From Streptomyces spectabilis (GTDB lineage Bacteria > Actinomycetota > Actinomycetes > Streptomycetales > Streptomycetaceae), in NCBI RefSeq assembly GCF_008704795.1, contig NZ_CP023690.1, positions 3,668,501 through 3,732,500 on the forward strand: a stretch of 64,000 nt of DNA, read 5' to 3'. Under the pieces are notes generated by a model. The model saw only the letters and a program-made list of their open reading frames with translations, was not told the origin of the DNA and made no database searches. The position numbers and the translations under genes were made by a program. Shown here in pieces: positions 63,385 to 64,000 of this stretch. Position 1 is the stretch's first letter; every line of letters begins with the position of its first letter.

Positions 63385-63610
63385 GGGCGGGCCGGAGGGA
63401 CCCGGGGCCGGGCGGGAACCGGGGTGGGGTCGAGCGCGTGTTCCAAGGTGCGGCCCACCGCAATCCGTACAAGATCGAGGCAAGCCCCGTGCGGATCCCC
63501 GCCCCGCCAGAGATACTTGCGCCCGAGCACCACTTCCCGCCCAAGGCCCAGGGGCCAGGAATTCGCGGTCGGTGCCACGCCCAATGACCAAGGGGGAGGT
63601 CGAGGCCCAG

Positions 63611-64000
63611 GTGACACACCCGCCAGCAGCACCCGAGGCACCGCCCGCGGCACCGCCGAGGGCACGGCCGAAGGCACCGCCCGAGCCGCCGCCCAAGGCA
63701 CCCGCACGGGAACCCGCATGGGCGGAGGGCGTCAAGCGCCTGCGCAGGGCGGCCACCACCGAGCCGGGCAGGCTCCGCGTCATCGGCGCGCTCCTGGCCG
63801 CCCTGGTCCTGGCGTTCGGCGCGGTCACCACCTGGGAGACGACATCGCGCGCGGACGCCGCGGACCGCGTGCTGCACCGCAGCCAGCCGCTGAGCGCGGA
63901 CGCCGCCGCGATCTACCGCTCCCTCGCGGACGCCAACACGGCGGCGTCGACCGGCTTCCTGGGCGGCGGCCAGGAGCCCGCGAACATAAGGGAGCGCTAC
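63611..64000 (+). CDS. Single-pass membrane protein (partial, 5' end only)
   Basis: 130 codons to the window edge. The first 45 residues are Pro/Ala-rich (APPAAPPRARPKAPPEPPPK), then a basic stretch GVKRLRRAATTEPGRLRV, a membrane segment IGALLAALVLAFGAVTTW at about 58-75, and the start of an external helical domain (SADAAAIYRSLADANTAAST). GTG at 63611 follows GAGG; an ATG at 63584 is also in frame. Function not recognised; the external part looks like a helical sensor domain. Confidence 0.7.
   Translation, partial: MTHPPAAPEAPPAAPPRARPKAPPEPPPKAPAREPAWAEGVKRLRRAATTEPGRLRVIGALLAALVLAFGAVTTWETTSRADAADRVLHRSQPLSADAAAIYRSLADANTAASTGFLGGGQEPANIRERY

Larger units (their letters stand above)
62997..63610. 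other. Repeat-rich intergenic region after csnK
   Basis: 614 bases without a supported gene. Contents in order: two REP-like repeats (63022 and 63067), a C-rich stretch with a GGGGGG run (63185), the inverted 75-base repeat pair (63213-63384), then about 225 bases of ordinary high-GC DNA before the next gene. Confidence 0.7.

Overview
The window is high-GC (about 72% by eye) DNA with very strong G/C bias at third codon positions, many GTG starts, mycothiol-type and Tat-exported proteins, and several regulator families typical of Streptomyces. Gene content and order (sodF, pecM/pecS, malQ, the csn chitosan locus) recall the SCO2626-SCO2663 part of the Streptomyces coelicolor core chromosome. 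This comparison is from memory and was not computed. No tRNA, rRNA, CRISPR array, insertion sequence or prophage was seen. The interest lies in small peptides, regulators, repeats and transport modules rather than in a mobile island.

Left part (1-13200): a DNA glycosylase cut by the window edge, ribose-5-phosphate isomerase B, three related amino-acid/polyamine/organocation (APC) permeases, a berberine-bridge-type FAD oxidoreductase, the biotin transporter BioY, superoxide dismutase sodF behind a candidate Nur box, a DsbA-fold oxidoreductase, and the first of two M1 aminopeptidases.

Middle part (13200-36540): secreted and cell-surface enzymes (streptogrisin-type protease, serine hydrolase, Tat-exported metallophosphoesterase, large S8 protease, M28 aminopeptidase), a CGNR regulator divergent from a VOC/PPOX pair, an ECF sigma/membrane-protein pair divergent from a TerD-repeat protein, aspartate-semialdehyde dehydrogenase, a LysR/MFS pair, and a WhiJ-like regulatory triad (ATPase, XRE/DUF5753, DUF397).

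Right part (36540-64000): a five-gene minus-strand operon for a NitT/TauT-type ABC importer ending in a PhzS-like flavin monooxygenase; the second M1 aminopeptidase (pepN); a PecS/PecM urate-responsive-type locus extended by a second EamA exporter and a LysR gene; malQ preceded by a small Cys-rich repeat peptide; a GH84 hexosaminidase with an altered catalytic pair; an HNH protein; an MscS channel; the csnR-csnEFGHK chitosan-oligosaccharide uptake operon with a clear operator; and the start of a membrane protein. Two families of dispersed intergenic repeats link distant parts of the window. One copy of the shorter family supplies the C-terminus and stop region of a permease gene.
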